A DNA stretch of 64,000 bases from Cavia porcellus. Lineage: Eukaryota > Chordata > Mammalia > Rodentia > Caviidae. The stretch is taken from positions 28,736,248 to 28,800,247 of the forward strand of contig NW_026947506.1 of NCBI RefSeq assembly GCF_034190915.1, in the 5' to 3' direction. Shown in pieces: positions 60,898 through 64,000 of the stretch (its first letter is position 1; the number at the start of each line of letters is the position of its first letter). The translations under genes and the position numbers were made by a program. The notes beneath the pieces are model-generated. The model worked only from the letters and a program-made list of their open reading frames with translations, ran no database searches and was not told the origin of the DNA.

Positions 60898-62039
60898 CTG
60901 TAAGAGTCATTGGTGCAGATGTTAATACTCATTACACCAGTGGTTTCCCAACAAGGAGTATGACAGAGAGATACTCAAGTTTATCAAAACCTATCTGGAA
61001 CAAATTAAATGTGGAACAAATTCTATAGCATCTATGGCTAAGGACACGAGTTCTAGTTACTTAAAAGAAAAGTACACACAAACAGTATGCTGACCTCTCT
61101 GTAAATTCACTTTGTTTATGGCTCATAATTGGTATAAGGAAGGAAACTGGAACTGATTAAATGGTAATAGCTTTCAAAAGCTTGTAATACTTGTATTACC
61201 CAAATGTATATCTAGCAATACAAATAAATCTTTCTGAATGATTCTGTAATTTATAGAGTTCAGATATGATTAATTAGACTTGTACATCAAATCTACCACT
61301 TATAGTAAATGTCTTCCTGGACTATCTCCATGTAGTTTTGTTCAAACTAATTACGCAAGTTAACTTTTTACCATTCCCCAATTTTTCTCAGCATGGCTGA
61401 TTATATTTATGTAATGGCTAAGGTCTCAAATGTGATACTCCACATTCTGGAAAATGCAATGAGCAGAGGTCCAGGACGAGAAAGTATATATTCTTTTTTT
61501 AAAAAATTTTGTTTGAGAAAGTCTTAAACACTAACAATAATTCCTGGTACAACTGAAGATTTTCTGTAATCTCAAGCTCTGTATCAGAAAGTAGACATCA
61601 CTCATCTTGAGCACTGGCTATGGCTAATGGCAAACTATCAGCCTTTAGGAACTTGGAATAAAGCAAACGCTTGATTTAAGTGGAACAAGGGAATAAATTC
61701 TATAGTTATCCAGAGTCTGACAGGCTACAGGCACCATGTATGTTGACAGGCTAACTTAAGAAATAAAAACTATACTCAAACTTGAGTGTTAAATGCCATA
61801 AAATGGCACAAAATAGACTACCAGCCTCAGGGGCAAATACAATGAAAAGCAATGCAAGCCATTTATGTTGACTAGTAGACTTTGGAAAGGGAAAGTGACT
61901 CATCTCAAGGTACAAAAGTTTGAAATACAGGACAGTGTCTTTCTAGTACCCTTTGGTGTTTTCACAATGTCTGCAGATGCATCAACTCAGAAGCTTAGAC
62001 CAAGGCTGCAAAGCAAGAAGTCTGCAACAATGCTGCTCA
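60898..62039 (-). other. SEPTIN7 upstream intron
   Basis: AT-rich. I looked for the P-loop exon (GESGLGKS) on the minus strand from here to 64000 and did not find it. Confidence 0.6.
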
Positions 62040-62175
62040 GCAGCACTTTCTAGATGATGGAGCAGCTCTGTATCTGCACAGCCCAATATGGCAGCTACCT
62101 GGCCAGTGGTTTCTTACTCCATCAAATGCTGACCAGTACAATCGAGGAGCTGAATTTTCAGTTTTACTTAATTTG
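62040..62175 (+). mobile_element. hAT-like DNA transposon fragment
   Basis: cagcactttctagatgatgg, tgcacagcccaatatggcag and gaggagctgaattttcagtt follow the order of an old hAT-type element whose ends read CAGTGCTGTCCAATA. The left terminal repeat is eroded. Confidence 0.45.
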
Positions 62176-62184
62176 CACCGCCAG

Positions 62185-63492
62185 CGTTTGGAAGTCCCAT
62201 TTGACTCAGCTATCTATCTCACTTCTGGGCATATTCCCAGAAGAACTGAAAACATCACATCATAGTGATATATGTGCACCCATGTTTATAGCAGCACTAT
62301 TTGTAATAGCCAGATCTTGGAAACAACCTAAATGCCTATCAACTAAGGAATGAATAAAAAAGAGGTGGTATTTTTATACAATTGAGTACTACTCTGCTGT
62401 AAAGAATGACCACAATGAGATACTTATAAGTAAACGGATGCAACTTGAGACTGTACTTGTAAGTGAAATAAATCAAACTCATGTGTAAACACCACACAGT
62501 CTCCCTAGTGTAAGAAATGGTAAGGGTAGAAAAGATACAAAAAAAAAAAATCAATAAATATAGTGAAAGAATAAGAATCTGCTTAAAGGGGGAAAAATAA
62601 TATCTCAGGGAAGTGAGGAAAAGGGAAAAAATGTCTAAAATTATATAAACACACTTAGAATAGCTAAGATGATTGTGCTACAAACACTCTAAGTTCTTGG
62701 AACAAAACAGTTAACATTCATAGGATTGGAACAATTGTGCATATTATTGTATAGTGATCTGAGGAACTCTTGAAGATCATTATGTAAAATAACAACGCTA
62801 GTTAAGCTCATACCACCTTGTTTTGATATTGTCAGTGTTCTGGGATCTTTGGTATTATTGTTTATATGTCTTTTTCATTTTGCGTTTTTCTAGGAATTTG
62901 TTTTGTTTTGTCTTGGTTTGTTTTGTTTTTCCCTCTAATGCAGAAAGGATAGGTATACATGTACAGACTCATGCATGTGTAGAACTTCTAAAAAGTGTAT
63001 GAGTACTGATAATATAATGCATGATGAAATGAATATAATGCTACTTTGAAGAAAAAGAGACATTGAGGTACCCAGCGCTGATTCCGTAGCATCATGATGT
63101 GAAATCCAGCAATACTATTATTCTTTGTTCAGAGTGATTTTAGTCTGTTTTGTTTTGTTTAATTTCAACATACATGAAAGTATGGACAGCTATTTTGAAG
63201 AGAATGAGAGACACTATGGCAGCCATTGCTGACTCCTTATTGTCTGGTCTTGAAGACTTAAAACGCCTTCATCATCCTGTTCTGATCAATTCTATACTAT
63301 TTTGTTTTGTATGAATTCATTGTATGTGAAGATATGGACAACTACGTGGAAGAAAACAAGAGACAATATGATAGACAGTGAAGATCTCTGGTTGTCTTGC
63401 TTTGAAATCTGTGTCTTACATTGTTATCTTATGATCTGTTTTGTTCTAATTTTACCCTCTTTAAAAATTAAAAAAAAAAAAAAGAAGAAAAA
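62185..63492 (+). mobile_element. L1 3' end with long 3'UTR and poly(A)
   Basis: ORF2 end phrases (cccatttgactcagctatct, gcacccatgtttatagcagc, acctaaatgcctatcaacta, gaatgaccacaatgagatac) are followed by an approximately 0.9 kb 3'UTR and an A tail at 63471-63492. The coding part is broken. The UTR contains about 150-base tandem units (see the repeat entry). Confidence 0.85.
62960..63440 (+). repeat. Three diverged tandem units of about 150 bases in an L1 3'UTR
   Basis: Matching anchors of the form cta(c/t)tttgaagaaaaagagaca recur at about 63041, 63190 and 63340, a spacing of 149 to 151. Each is preceded by a gaatataatg/aagtatggac/agatatggac motif and followed by a region ending in TTTTGTTTTGT-like T-rich sequence. 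Confidence 0.65.
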
Positions 63493-64000
63493 AATAACCA
63501 CCACCGGCTTTTTGGTAAAAGAGGTTTATTATCAAGAACAAAATCTATTAAAACTGGAAAGAGCTCCCAAAGATTTATACATGCATGCCTATGCAGTGGC
63601 TTCCTAGCTTTTAATGTTTTTTTGGAATACACTTTTTATTTTCTAAAAAACTAAAAAAATTTATAACAAAATAAGCGAACAATAGTTAACACAGTATGTA
63701 TCATCACCTTCAAAGTAGCTATTCAGATACACAAAAAATTGTATTTTACAAAGAAACAAACAGGTAATACCACAACATTTTCTTTACAATGAACTTAGAG
63801 AAATAAGCAATATAAACGAAACAAATTAGCACATGTATAAAAATATTTTTGATAGAGCAGAATGATCAATGTTCTTTAAACTGCTTTGGTCTTTTTATAA
63901 GCTACCAGTGACTTATCTACTAAATGTGTACTATCAGATAGAATATTAAATAAGCATTAATTTCTCTATAGATTTAAAAAGTGTTATAGCTGAAATATGA
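63493..64000 (-). other. SEPTIN7 upstream intron, end of window
   Basis: AT-rich unique sequence with no feature recognised. Confidence 0.5.

Noticed and set aside
62054..62353. 99-codon plus-strand frame
   Set aside because: Formed by a hAT-like fragment joined to an L1 3' end; not a gene.
61000..64000. Search for the upstream SEPTIN7 P-loop exon
   Set aside because: No stretch encoding GESGLGKS with splice signals was found on the minus strand; the exon must lie beyond the window.
1..64000. CRISPR arrays, operons, prokaryotic signals
   Set aside because: Introns, SINEs and L1s show mammalian nuclear DNA; the regular repeats seen are microsatellites and SINEs.
1..64000. tRNA genes suggested by box A/B-like GGTTCGAT motifs
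   Set aside because: All such hits are ID SINEs (tRNA-Ala-derived) with A tails and target duplications, not functional tRNA genes.

Overview
This window is mammalian nuclear DNA. It has long introns with GT..AG borders, SINEs derived from tRNA-Ala (ID type) and from 7SL RNA (B1 type), fused B1-ID composites, LINE-1 and ancient MIR/L2 fragments, and retroviral LTRs. Abundant ID and B1 elements point to a rodent. The ID consensus and the fused B1-ID units do not look like mouse or rat; my guess is a squirrel-related or hystricognath rodent, at low confidence.

The only gene I can support is SEPTIN7 on the minus strand. Ten coding exons lie between 60897 and 36187, giving 1038 coding bases (345 codons plus stop). 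From memory of the human 437-residue protein, the missing first 92 residues, including the GTP-binding P-loop, are encoded upstream beyond base 64000. Every splice junction keeps frame and has GT and AG borders, so this is the working gene and not a processed copy. The 3'UTR probably runs to about 35150.

Layout: 1-32.8 kb is a gene-poor, relatively GC-rich intergenic region on the 3' side of SEPTIN7. It is filled with decayed L1s on both strands, at least two LTRs, many SINEs and microsatellites; none of its open reading frames resembles a known protein. At 32.88-33.39 kb there is a CpG-rich block that ends in a consensus plus-strand splice donor, a candidate promoter and first exon. From about 33.6 kb the sequence becomes AT-rich and stays so to the end. 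35.15-60.9 kb is SEPTIN7, with introns carrying SINEs and an ancient L2-type LINE on the opposite strand. 60.9-64 kb is the next upstream intron, with a hAT-like fragment and an L1 3' end whose 3'UTR holds about 150-base tandem units.

The most unusual observation is a 140-base direct repeat (one mismatch, spacing exactly 1944) flanking the 135-base SEPTIN7 exon. I saw no previously undescribed multi-gene system. Repeat family names come from recall of consensus sequences, not from a search.
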